NCBI GenBank assembly: GCA_011389575.1
Contig: JAABUB010000005.1
Span: 1 to 64,000, forward strand
DNA length: 64,000 nt
From: Desulfotignum sp.
GTDB lineage: Bacteria > Desulfobacterota > Desulfobacteria > Desulfobacterales > Desulfobacteraceae
Direction: 5' to 3'
Under the pieces are notes generated by a model. The model saw only the letters and a program-made list of their open reading frames with translations. It did no database searches and was not told the DNA's origin. The position numbers and the translations under genes were made by a program. Below are positions 48,963-58,417 of the stretch, piece after piece (within the stretch, counting starts at the first letter, position 1; each line of letters begins with the position of its first letter).

Positions 48963-50333
48963 GTGTATACCTACAAAAAACAAGATTCCTGGCGGGAGCA
49001 CCAGGCAGAATTTATTTACCGCAAAAGAAAAAAACGGTTTTTCCGCAGTACTGCCAGAAAAACAATGGTACTTTTTCTGGTATGTTTTGCTTTTGTGGGA
49101 GCATGGCAGTATTTCAGCCTGCACAAGCACCTGCAGCCATTATACCGCAAACCTCCGGCCGGCAGCTCCCGGGTCACCCAGCCGGTGATTGAACCATTGC
49201 AACTGTCCCGGATCCAGGTCCGGGAAATGGTGCAGGACAAAAACCTTTTAAATGCCCGTAAAAACATCTTTTTTACAGACACCCCAGAAGAAAGCTTCCG
49301 CATTGTCACCTCCCTGGATCCGGAGCTGACCTCCTTTCTCACATCACGCCTGGACCATCTGAAAACCCTGACCCGGGGAAAGCCCAGGCAGATAGCCATG
49401 GTGGTCATGGATGCCAATCTGGGCCAGATCCTTGCCATGGCAGGATTTGACCTGGAAAACCCGGAAACCAACCCCTGCACTGCTGCCATCTTTCCGGCTG
49501 CCAGTATTTTTAAAATCGTGACAGCTGCTGCAGCAGTGGATGCCCTGGGATATACCCCCCAGACCCCTTTGTATTTTAACGGCAACAAATACACCCTGTA
49601 CAAACGCCAGTTAAAGGATGTAAAAAACAAATATACCATAAAAGTTTCCCTTGCCAGTGCATTTGCCGACTCCATCAACCCGGTTTTCGGCAAACTCGGC
49701 CGGACCTATCTGGGAAAGGAAACATTGTCTGCCTATGCCCGGGCTTTCGGGTTCAACCAGACCCCGCTAACAGACCTTGTCTTTGAGGGGGGCCGTTTTT
49801 CCATAAAGAACGACAACTTCCATCTGGCGGAACTGGGATGCGGTTTCAACCGGGATACCCTTATTTCACCCGTATTTGGTGCCATGATGCTCACGCCCCT
49901 GTTCAACCATGGACAAATCCTTTTGCCTGCCGTTGTCACGCAGGTGACCAATGCCAAAGGAGAAACCGTGTATAAACACGCCAGAGAACACCTTGCATCA
50001 GCCATAGATCCTGCATCAGCCGCCGCCATTATCCAGCTCATGGAAAAAACCGTTTCCCGGGGAACCGCCAGAAAATCATTTGGCAGATTTTCCAGGGACA
50101 AAACCCTTTCCAGCCTGGTCATCGGCGGCAAAACAGGATCTCTTTCCAACCGGGAACATACCATAAAATATGACTGGTTCACCGGGTTCGGCAAAGAAAA
50201 AACCGGTACCCGGGCCATTGTGGTATCCATTGTGGTGGGCCATGGCAAATACATCGGTACCCGGGCACCCACCCATGCAAGATCAATATTAAAACACTAT
50301 TTTGCCACAAAACAGGCATCGTCATCCAGTTGA
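48963..50333 (+). CDS. Penicillin-binding protein, transpeptidase domain
   Basis: GTG start; MVVMDANLGQILAMAGFD, PAASIFKIVTAAAA (SxxK), KTGS (IGGKTGSLSN). Confidence 0.9.
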   Translation: MYTYKKQDSWREHQAEFIYRKRKKRFFRSTARKTMVLFLVCFAFVGAWQYFSLHKHLQPLYRKPPAGSSRVTQPVIEPLQLSRIQVREMVQDKNLLNARKNIFFTDTPEESFRIVTSLDPELTSFLTSRLDHLKTLTRGKPRQIAMVVMDANLGQILAMAGFDLENPETNPCTAAIFPAASIFKIVTAAAAVDALGYTPQTPLYFNGNKYTLYKRQLKDVKNKYTIKVSLASAFADSINPVFGKLGRTYLGKETLSAYARAFGFNQTPLTDLVFEGGRFSIKNDNFHLAELGCGFNRDTLISPVFGAMMLTPLFNHGQILLPAVVTQVTNAKGETVYKHAREHLASAIDPASAAAIIQLMEKTVSRGTARKSFGRFSRDKTLSSLVIGGKTGSLSNREHTIKYDWFTGFGKEKTGTRAIVVSIVVGHGKYIGTRAPTHARSILKHYFATKQASSSS

Positions 50334-50355
50334 AACCAACAGCATGAGAGGACAC

Positions 50356-53300
50356 ATGATATCCAAAACCATCCACCGGTTAAATCACCTGACCACCTGT
50401 ATTTTACAGCACATCCATGTGGGAAAATCCCTGGACCAGGTAGGAGAAAACAGTCTGATTTTCTTTCCTTTTCTGCCCAACCACCTGTCATGCGGTATCT
50501 GTGCGCTGGTGGCCTTCAAAGGTGCTGATCATAAACCACAGCTGATTGACCTGAAGGAACAGGTCGCCCACATTGAATCACTTACACTCTATGCTGATAC
50601 CCTTGATACCCTGGCTGACTACGAACAGTTTCTGGGAGGAGATGCGCTTTTAACCCGAATGTGGGAATCAGCCCAGTCTTTGAAACAAGAATCAATATTC
50701 CGGGAGGTGTTTTTTAATGTCGATCATGTAAAGTCCCTGTCTGATACCATAAAAGCAATCTTTCAGATCATCAGTACCCAGCAGGCCCGGTTCAAACAGG
50801 CAAAACCAGAACTTTCCCCCCGGGCAATGGAGGTAAGTTCACTGCGGATCGAAAAACTCAAAGATATCTACTGGTGCCTGAAAAAAGAGGTTATGGACAA
50901 CATTGCAGCCATAAAATCTCTGGCCCTGGATTTGCCCCGCACCCCTGAGGGAATGGTGGTTTTCAAACGCATCAATGCCGTACTTAACAGCATTGACCGT
51001 TTGGAGGTAAGGGGCCGGGATTCCGCCGGTATTTCAGTAATGTTCACCCTTGACACACCGGAATTTGAAAATTTTCGCCGCCGTGTTGCCACAGAAGGAC
51101 TTTCTGATATTTTAAAACAGCGGACCAACCACACCATCCTTTCCAATAACAGCATCAATATCCACCATACGGCCTGTCGGAAAAAAGACCGGGTATCCAT
51201 TTCATTTGTATACAAATTTGCAGCAGAGGTGGGTGCGCTGGGAGACAATGCCGCCTTTATCAGAAGCCAGATCAGAAATGATCTTGTTTTTCAGCTTCTG
51301 ATGGAATTTTGCGTTGCCTCCAACTCGATCAGTGCCCATACCAGATGGGCCTCTGTAGGAGATATCACAGAAGCAAACTGCCACCCTGTGGACAATACTC
51401 CCACAGACCGGGAAATTGAAACATCCGGTACCATCCATGTCTGCCTTAACGGAGATATCGACAATTACCTGGAACTTAAGACGGAATATGAGGCCAGGCA
51501 CGATAAAATTCACCCGGACATCAATACCGACACCAAACTGATCCCCTTGCAGATCCAGCACTATCTCAAGCAGGGGGCGGACATTGAAGAGGCTTTCAGG
51601 ATGGCGGTCAGCGACTTTGAAGGTTCCCATGCCATTTCCATGCACACAGACCTGGCACCCGGCAAAATATTTCTTGCCCAGAAAGGCAGCGGTCAGGCAA
51701 TTTTTGTGGGAATTGCCTCTGACCACTACATGGCTGCTTCCGAACTATACGGTATTGTGGAAGAAACCCCGAATTTCATTAAACTCAACGGCACAGACAA
51801 AGGACAGATTGCCATTCTGGACCAGAATTCTTCAGGCGGTGTCCAGGGTATCCGCTCCTTTTATTACAATGGAGACAGTATCGCTCTTCAGGAACAGGAT
51901 CTGCAGACCAGTCAGATCACCTCCAGGGACATCGACCGCCAGGAATTTTCCCATTATTTTCTCAAAGAGATCTGTGAAGCCCCGGAATCTGTGGAAAAAA
52001 CATTAGAAAACAAATTTACACAAAATCCGGCCACGCATTTGTTTAAAATTCGGCTGGGAGAACAGGTCATGCCCCGGATTATCCAGGAAGAACTTGCCGC
52101 AGGAAAACTGCAGAAAATTTATTTCATCGGCCAGGGCACTGCAGGGGTGGCAGCCCAGGGATGTGCTGACCTGCTCACCTGGTATCTGGGAGACCGGCAC
52201 ATTGATATCCGGGCCTTGAAATCCTCGGAGCTCTCCGGTTTCTGCATTGTGGAAGGGGATGATCCTGCCACAGCCATGGCCAATACCCTGGTGATAGCCA
52301 TCAGCCAGTCCGGTACCACCACAGATACCAACAGGACCGTGGACATGATCCGTTCCTGCGGCGCCAGGACCCTGGCCATTGTTAACCGCCGGGATTCAGA
52401 TCTCACCTTCAAAGTGGACGGGGTGCTGTACACCAGTTCCGGCAGAGACGTTGAAATGTCGGTGGCATCCACTAAGGCGTTTTATTCCCAGATTACCGCA
52501 GGCGCCATACTAGGGTTGCACATTGCCGCCATTACCGGGACCAGGTCACCGGAATTCATCACTGAAGAGATCCAGGAGATGTTGTCCATCCCGGACAAAA
52601 TGCGCGTTGTCTTAAACATGCGGGACCAGATCCGGGAATCCGCCTTTCGCCTGGCAGTCACAAAAAACTACTGGGCCACAGTGGGATCAGGTGCCAACAA
52701 AACCTCGGCTGATGAAATCCGCATTAAATTGTCAGAACTGTGTTACAAAACCATTTCCTCGGATTTTGTGGAGGACAAAAAACATATTGACCTGTCATCG
52801 GAACCGTTGATCATCATATGTGCCGCCGGCACACGGGAAAGCGTTCTTGGCGATATTATCAAAGACACCGCCATTTTCCATGCCCATAAAGCCACACCCC
52901 TGGTCATTGCCACCGAGGGAGAAGACCGGTTTGATCTGTATGCAAGAGACGTTTTCAAAGTGCCCCGGATAAAAGAACAGTTCGCCCCCATACTCAATAC
53001 CCTGGTGGGCCATATCTGGGGGTATTATGCGGCCCTTGCCATCAACGAAGGTTCCAGATTCATGTACCAGTGCCGGGCTGATGTCCAGGAGATGCTGGAT
53101 GAATTCACCGCCATGGGGCATGATGCATATGAAGTGCTCCTGGAAAAAAAATTCAGAGAACACATTGCAGCCTTTTATAACCAGTTTTCAAAAAAACGCA
53201 GAGAAAATGCTTTCCCGGCTGCCATGGGACTGGATAATGTGGCCAATATCACCCTGCTGCTCAAATATCTGTCCGGCAGACTGCCGGTGTCTGATTTTGA

Positions 53301-54048
53301 AATTGATTTTATGACCAAAGGCACCCCTTCTAATATGCTCAATGCCTTTTTTGAAAATCTGGGATTTGCCATCAACAATATGGCCAGGCCCGTGGATGCC
53401 ATCAAACACCAGGCCAAAACCGTTACCGTTGGCACCAGCAGAATAAAAGAAACCTTTCAGGGACTTGTGTTTGATGAACTGGGGTTTCATGATATCCAGA
53501 TTTCCCAGATCACCAATAAAAATGTGCTGGTTATCAAAAATCTCCAGGAAGTCATTGCCAGAATCAACGGGGGCCTGCTTTACCAGGTGACGGGACTTAA
53601 CCTTTTGGGAGAAGTCACCCCTGACACCAGGATACATGTAAAGGAAAAAACCGGGACACTGAAAAATGAAACCTCAAGGGTGGAAACCGATCCCCAGCTC
53701 AAAGGCACCAAACACATTATTGTCCGGGAAGGTAACGTGTATATCGGCAAAGGCCGCAAAGACAAAAAAAGTATTCTGGTGATCCCGGTATTATCTGCTT
53801 CCCCGGCCACCCCCAATATCATTGAATTCATTTTGTCTTTGAATGTGGATTTCAAGCCCTCTGAATCCGTATCCCTGCTCAAGAAAATCAAGGCCCTGGG
53901 CGGCAAATACACCCGACTGAAGGACTGGGTTCTGGAAAGCGAAAACATTGTATGGGATGACAAATTCCTCAACCTGGTACCAGTGGAAAACCTGTTCGGA
54001 GACACTGCCGAACAGGTGGTGGAAACCATTATTCAGAAAATCAAGTAA
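50356..54048 (+). CDS. Very large GlmS-like protein (class II glutamine amidotransferase + SIS isomerase domains + C-terminal extension)
   Basis: SCGICALVAFKG, RGRDSAGI, HTRWASVGDITEANCHPVDN, CLNGDIDNY, SIS: AISQSGTTTDTNRTVDMIRS; AGAGAGG start preferred at 50356. Confidence 0.9.
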   Translation: MISKTIHRLNHLTTCILQHIHVGKSLDQVGENSLIFFPFLPNHLSCGICALVAFKGADHKPQLIDLKEQVAHIESLTLYADTLDTLADYEQFLGGDALLTRMWESAQSLKQESIFREVFFNVDHVKSLSDTIKAIFQIISTQQARFKQAKPELSPRAMEVSSLRIEKLKDIYWCLKKEVMDNIAAIKSLALDLPRTPEGMVVFKRINAVLNSIDRLEVRGRDSAGISVMFTLDTPEFENFRRRVATEGLSDILKQRTNHTILSNNSINIHHTACRKKDRVSISFVYKFAAEVGALGDNAAFIRSQIRNDLVFQLLMEFCVASNSISAHTRWASVGDITEANCHPVDNTPTDREIETSGTIHVCLNGDIDNYLELKTEYEARHDKIHPDINTDTKLIPLQIQHYLKQGADIEEAFRMAVSDFEGSHAISMHTDLAPGKIFLAQKGSGQAIFVGIASDHYMAASELYGIVEETPNFIKLNGTDKGQIAILDQNSSGGVQGIRSFYYNGDSIALQEQDLQTSQITSRDIDRQEFSHYFLKEICEAPESVEKTLENKFTQNPATHLFKIRLGEQVMPRIIQEELAAGKLQKIYFIGQGTAGVAAQGCADLLTWYLGDRHIDIRALKSSELSGFCIVEGDDPATAMANTLVIAISQSGTTTDTNRTVDMIRSCGARTLAIVNRRDSDLTFKVDGVLYTSSGRDVEMSVASTKAFYSQITAGAILGLHIAAITGTRSPEFITEEIQEMLSIPDKMRVVLNMRDQIRESAFRLAVTKNYWATVGSGANKTSADEIRIKLSELCYKTISSDFVEDKKHIDLSSEPLIIICAAGTRESVLGDIIKDTAIFHAHKATPLVIATEGEDRFDLYARDVFKVPRIKEQFAPILNTLVGHIWGYYAALAINEGSRFMYQCRADVQEMLDEFTAMGHDAYEVLLEKKFREHIAAFYNQFSKKRRENAFPAAMGLDNVANITLLLKYLSGRLPVSDFEIDFMTKGTPSNMLNAFFENLGFAINNMARPVDAIKHQAKTVTVGTSRIKETFQGLVFDELGFHDIQISQITNKNVLVIKNLQEVIARINGGLLYQVTGLNLLGEVTPDTRIHVKEKTGTLKNETSRVETDPQLKGTKHIIVREGNVYIGKGRKDKKSILVIPVLSASPATPNIIEFILSLNVDFKPSESVSLLKKIKALGGKYTRLKDWVLESENIVWDDKFLNLVPVENLFGDTAEQVVETIIQKIK

Positions 54049-54064
54049 CTTCTTTCCAAATGCA

Positions 54065-54127
54065 CAAGGTACCCGCAGGGGGCGGGTTTCGCTCAACCGA
54101 ACAAAATCATGTTACATGCGGTTATCC
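54065..54127. repeat. Intergenic structured repeat, copy C (partial, one half)
   Basis: ACAAGGTACCCGCAGGGGGCGGGTTTCGCTCAACCGAACAAAATCATGTTACATGCGGTTATCC aligns with the reverse complement of copy A. Confidence 0.6.
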
Positions 54128-54132
54128 GGGGG

Positions 54133-54939
54133 TCATGCCCGGGCCAGCACCAGCACATCCACCCTGTTGGCACCGGCAGCCAGAAGGACCCGGGCAGCCT
54201 CGGCACAGGTAGCGCCGGTGGTGTATACATCATCCACCAGCAAAATATTGCGATCTTTGATGGCAGCCGTATCTGTCACCTGAAACGCGTTTTTCAAATT
54301 TTTGCGGCGCACTGCAATGTCAAAACCGGTCTGGGGACTGGTATATCTGACCCGCTTCAAAGAGGTTGTGTCCACCTTCCACAACGGCTTTGTCCCATGG
54401 ATTTTGCAATATGTTTTGGCAAAACCGCGCACCAGCAGAAAAGACTGATTAAATCCCCGCTGGCGCAGTTTTCTGGTATGCAAGGGGATGGGCAGGATAC
54501 GGTGAATCTCTTTATTTTCAAAAAACCGGGAAAATGCATCAAACATCAACGGCTCAAAAAACCGGGTCAAAGAAAGCCTGGCCTGGTATTTAAAAAGGGG
54601 CAGGATATCCCGCACAAGCCCCTGGTATGCAAGGGCAGCCCGCACCCGGCGTATCCGGGGCAGCCTTTTTAAACAGGTTTCACAAAGATGGTTTTCCCCC
54701 GCATCAAACATATGTCCGCACCGGGTGCAAAAAGGCGGTTCAAACAGAGGCAGCCCCCTGGCAAGGCATTGTTTGCAGAAACATGCCTGGCCGGTATACG
54801 GTCCTGCCGTGCCCGGATTTAGCAGAATCCGGCAGTTCAGGCACAGGTAGGGAAACACAAGTGCCTGAAAGAACCGGGCGGTCTTTGTCAGGTGCCGGCC
54901 AAAAGTTTTTCCTTTATTATTTGTGAAAACCCGGAGCAT
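54133..54939 (-). CDS. ComF-family phosphoribosyltransferase-like protein
   Basis: CLNC...CTRCG...CETCLK zinc ribbon; LRQRGFNQSFLLVRG; RNILLVDDVYTTGATCAEAARVL. Confidence 0.94.
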   Translation of the reverse strand: MLRVFTNNKGKTFGRHLTKTARFFQALVFPYLCLNCRILLNPGTAGPYTGQACFCKQCLARGLPLFEPPFCTRCGHMFDAGENHLCETCLKRLPRIRRVRAALAYQGLVRDILPLFKYQARLSLTRFFEPLMFDAFSRFFENKEIHRILPIPLHTRKLRQRGFNQSFLLVRGFAKTYCKIHGTKPLWKVDTTSLKRVRYTSPQTGFDIAVRRKNLKNAFQVTDTAAIKDRNILLVDDVYTTGATCAEAARVLLAAGANRVDVLVLARA

Positions 54940-55037
54940 GAGACATCCTTTATCCCAAAGAGACTGCCGGCCAGATCCGGGGTGAGACAGCCCCCGGAGC
55001 AATGCCCAGCCCGCCCACCTGGGCAGCCGGGGCAACA

Positions 55038-55826
55038 TTATCCGCCAGGGTGCATACTGCGCTGGCGCAGCGCTTCATACATGGCCATACCGCCGGCAAC
55101 CGAGGCATTAAGGGAATTTATGGGACCTTTATTGGGAATGGATACCAGAAAATCACATTCCTTGCGGACCCCGGGGCGGATCCCCTTGTGTTCTCCCCCC
55201 ACTACCAGGGCCAGGCAGCCTGTCAGATCAGCCTGAAACAGCCGTGTATCCCCCCCGGCATCCAGGCCTGCTGTCCAGGCCTGGTTTTCCTTTAAGGTGC
55301 GCAAAGTAGCGGCTGTATTGGTTACAATAAAAATCTGTGCGTGTTCCATGGCCCCGGCAGAGGCCCTGGAAACCCCGGGAGTCGGCAAAGCTGAACGGTT
55401 TTTGGGAATCATGATGCACTCCACACCCGTGCACAGGGCAGTACGGATCAAAGCCCCCAGGTTCTGGGGATCCTCGATCTGGTCCAGCACAAGGGCCAGA
55501 AAAGAGCCCTGCCGGCTTTTGATCCAGGGCACGATATCAGAGCCTTTATACACCGGAAATACAGATGTTCTGGCGGCAATGCCCTGGTGGGCATCTGACT
55601 GGCTCAGTTCCTCCAGGTGTCCGGCATCTGTAACAACCACCTTTATGCCTGCAGCAGCAGCCAGAGACACAATTTTATCCCCCCGTTTACCAGACCGGCT
55701 TTGGGAAATAAAAATAGTGTCAAACCAGCGTTTCGCTGCCTTGAGGGCCTCATACACACTGTGAAATCCAAAAAGTATTTCTGTGTTTTTTTTACCTGTA
55801 TTTTGTCTGCCTGTATGTTTTATCAA
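55038..55826 (-). CDS. rlmB: TrmH-family (RlmB-like) 23S rRNA 2'-O-methyltransferase
   Basis: LFGFHSVYEALKA, LVLDQIEDPQNLGALIRTAL, LVVGGEHKGIRPGV. Confidence 0.93.
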   Translation of the reverse strand: MIKHTGRQNTGKKNTEILFGFHSVYEALKAAKRWFDTIFISQSRSGKRGDKIVSLAAAAGIKVVVTDAGHLEELSQSDAHQGIAARTSVFPVYKGSDIVPWIKSRQGSFLALVLDQIEDPQNLGALIRTALCTGVECIMIPKNRSALPTPGVSRASAGAMEHAQIFIVTNTAATLRTLKENQAWTAGLDAGGDTRLFQADLTGCLALVVGGEHKGIRPGVRKECDFLVSIPNKGPINSLNASVAGGMAMYEALRQRSMHPGG

Positions 55827-56392
55827 CTGGTTTCCATTTCTTTTTCAAAAATGTGACACAATTGCGCAAATGCGGTTTCCAGGTCATCATTCACCAGCAC
55901 ATATTGAAACATATGTTTTTGTCTGATCTCTTCTTTGGCATTTTTCAGGCGCCGGGCAATGGTTCGGGGGTCATCTGTGCCACGATTTTCCAGGCGGCGG
56001 CCCAGCTCTTCAAGCGAAGGCGGCATGATGAATACCGATACCGGATCCAACCCGGAAGCCATGATCTGAGCTGCCCCCTGAACATCAATGTCCAGCAGCA
56101 GGATGCTCCCGTTTTCAAGCTGTTCTTCCACAAAAGTGCGGGATGTGCCGTAATAATGGCCATGAACCCTGGCCCATTCCAGCCAGAGGTCTGCATCGAT
56201 CATATCCACAAATTCAGATTCATGGATGAAAAAATAATCTTTGCCATGGGTCTCCCCCGGCCGGGGTGGGCGGGTGGTATGGGACACGGAATAGGAAATC
56301 TCTGGAAATTTTTTCAAAACCTGTTTTATGAGTGTTGTTTTACCAGCGCCTGACGGAGCGGATATCACAAACAACCGTCCTTTTCTGGCCAT
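55823..56392 (-). CDS. gmk: Guanylate kinase
   Basis: LFVISAPSGAGKTTLIKQVL, YSVSHTTRPPRPGETHGKDYFF. Confidence 0.97.
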   Translation of the reverse strand: MARKGRLFVISAPSGAGKTTLIKQVLKKFPEISYSVSHTTRPPRPGETHGKDYFFIHESEFVDMIDADLWLEWARVHGHYYGTSRTFVEEQLENGSILLLDIDVQGAAQIMASGLDPVSVFIMPPSLEELGRRLENRGTDDPRTIARRLKNAKEEIRQKHMFQYVLVNDDLETAFAQLCHIFEKEMETS

Positions 56393-56393
56393 G

Positions 56394-56666
56394 CTATTCC
56401 TCTTCCTGTGCTTCCCCGTCCTTTATCAGGGACGCAAACCGGGAAGCCACAGTCTCTGCCTGGATGGCTGATAAAATCACATGGTTGCTGTCCGTGATTA
56501 TGATGGCACGGGTTTTTCTGCCGTGGGTGGCATCGATGAGGCAGCGCTCATCTTTTGCTTCATCCTTGATACGTTTCATGGGACTTGAATTGGGTGACAA
56601 AATGGCCACCACCCGTTCAGCCACAACTGTATTACCAAAACCAATATTTAACAGCACCTGTTCCAT
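56394..56666 (-). CDS. remA: DUF370/RemA-family regulator
   Basis: [73 protein letters not shown]. Confidence 0.94.
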   Translation of the reverse strand: MEQVLLNIGFGNTVVAERVVAILSPNSSPMKRIKDEAKDERCLIDATHGRKTRAIIITDSNHVILSAIQAETVASRFASLIKDGEAQEEE

Positions 56667-56785
56667 ATCATTTTTCCACCCTGAAATAATCATCTGATTT
56701 GCGCACGTATGTCTTGCCTGATCCGGGACAGGCCTGTTTTATTGTGCAAATCCGCCCCCCTGGCATATCAACGCCGAAAATTGCG

Positions 56786-57667
56786 TTACTCAATATTTTG
56801 TACCTGTTCCCGGATCTTTTCCAGCCGGGATTTCAAATCCACTATTATATGCGATAATTGTGCATTGCCTGCCTTGGAACCGATGGTGTTGAATTCCCGG
56901 TTAAATTCCTGGATCAGAAAATTCAACTTCTGTCCCTGGGACCGAGCAGCTTTCATCACATCCCGGAACTGCTGAATATGGCTTGATATGCGGACAATTT
57001 CCTCGGACACATCACTTTTATCCGCCAGAATGGAAACTTCCTGGGCCAGCCGTACCGGATCAATACCCTCTTTGTCTGGTGCCAGCCTTTCCAGACGTTC
57101 CTCCAGTCGTTTTTTATAGAGAACGGGAATTTCTTTTGCCTGTTCTTTTACCAGAACCATCTGATTTTCAATGGCATCCAGTCTGGCTGCCAGATCCTGG
57201 TACAGGTTGGTGCCTTCTTTTTGCCGCATCTGGTCCAGTTCCCGGGCAGCATTTTTTACAGCTGCCGACACCACCTGCCACAGCAGCTGCGAATCCAGTT
57301 GTTTTGGTGCCGGCACAATAATATTTTTTGCACAAAGAATCTGGTCCAGTCCGGGTTTTTCTGGAAGGTTCAGGCATTTGTTTATCTGCTGCAGGGCCTG
57401 AAAATAGGCTGCCGCTTTTGCCTCATCCACTGCAAACTGATCCGATTCCGGAGAATCATCCTGGACAGTGATGCGGATTTCCATACGGCCCCGATGGTGG
57501 TATTGGGAAATGATCTTTTTAATATCCTCTTCAAAGGCCTGGCAGGCCTCGGGGAGGTATACATTAAAATCCAGATGCCTGGAGTTGAAGGATCGCACGA
57601 TCACTTCTGCTGTGATGGTTTCCTGGGTGTGGCCGGCTTTTGCAAACGCGGTCATGCTTTTTATCAT
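56786..57667 (-). CDS. YicC-family endoribonuclease-like protein
   Basis: MIKSMTAFAKAG...VRSFNSRHLDFNVYLPE...LNFLIQEFNREFNTIGSKAG. Confidence 0.94.
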   Translation of the reverse strand: MIKSMTAFAKAGHTQETITAEVIVRSFNSRHLDFNVYLPEACQAFEEDIKKIISQYHHRGRMEIRITVQDDSPESDQFAVDEAKAAAYFQALQQINKCLNLPEKPGLDQILCAKNIIVPAPKQLDSQLLWQVVSAAVKNAARELDQMRQKEGTNLYQDLAARLDAIENQMVLVKEQAKEIPVLYKKRLEERLERLAPDKEGIDPVRLAQEVSILADKSDVSEEIVRISSHIQQFRDVMKAARSQGQKLNFLIQEFNREFNTIGSKAGNAQLSHIIVDLKSRLEKIREQVQNIE

Positions 57668-58206
57668 GAATGTTTCCTTTTAACAGCTGTAAGATCTTGC
57701 ATGTATTTGTCTCTCACCTGTTCCAGAAACCGGATAATATCAGGGCCGGCATAATCCGGATAGGTCCAGTCCAGAGGGACAAACTCCTGGCGTGTATACA
57801 TCAGGGTCAGGTCTGCATATATGTTTTCACCAATATAAATTCTGTGGGAATAGTCCTTTCCCGTAGCCAGAACAAACCGGGAAGGCAGCAGATACCCGGG
57901 ATCGATATTGACCCGGCGCAGATTTTCACAGCTGAACCGCTCTTCCACTGCATTGGTTGCCTGTTTGACAGATGCCAGTTTTGCCTGGTCCATGAGGGGT
58001 TTAAAGGCCAGCACCCGCCTGAAAAGGGGGGTTCCCATTTCTTTGTGGTAGTAGCCGGTATAATTGAAATCCAGCCATCTGGAAATCAGATCCACAGGCC
58101 CGCCAATGGTTTCCAGAAAAGCGAACACCTGTGCAAACAACGGCTTTTCTTTCATGAAAACCGACATCACAAGCTTGGCTGGATCTGGTGGTTTCGGCAC
58201 GCTCAT
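57664..58206 (-). CDS. DUF4416-like protein
   Basis: 180 aa, ...NYTGYYHKEMGTPLFRRVLAFKPLMD...NIDPGYLLPSRFVLATGKDYSHRIYIGENIYADLTL; overlaps yicC. Confidence 0.85.
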   Translation of the reverse strand: MSVPKPPDPAKLVMSVFMKEKPLFAQVFAFLETIGGPVDLISRWLDFNYTGYYHKEMGTPLFRRVLAFKPLMDQAKLASVKQATNAVEERFSCENLRRVNIDPGYLLPSRFVLATGKDYSHRIYIGENIYADLTLMYTRQEFVPLDWTYPDYAGPDIIRFLEQVRDKYMQDLTAVKRKHS

Positions 58207-58376
58207 GGGGTGACAGGTTTTGCCTCTTCCACAAGCATGATGGGGATATCGTCTTTGATCTCATACAAAAGCAGACAGGAGTCGCACACCAGCCCGTCCT
58301 GTGTTTCTGTCATCCTGATGGGCCCCTTGCATTTGGGACAGACCAGAATGTCCAGCAGGTCTTTGGAAATACCCAT
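58203..58376 (-). CDS. Trm112-family small zinc protein (not in ORF track)
   Basis: MGISKDLLDILVCPKCKGPIRMTETQDGLVCDSCLLLYEIKDDIPIMLVEEAKPVTP*. Confidence 0.93.
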   Translation of the reverse strand: MGISKDLLDILVCPKCKGPIRMTETQDGLVCDSCLLLYEIKDDIPIMLVEEAKPVTP

Positions 58377-58417
58377 TTTTTTCTCCTTATTATTCTAATA
58401 TTTGTTCATTCCATGAT

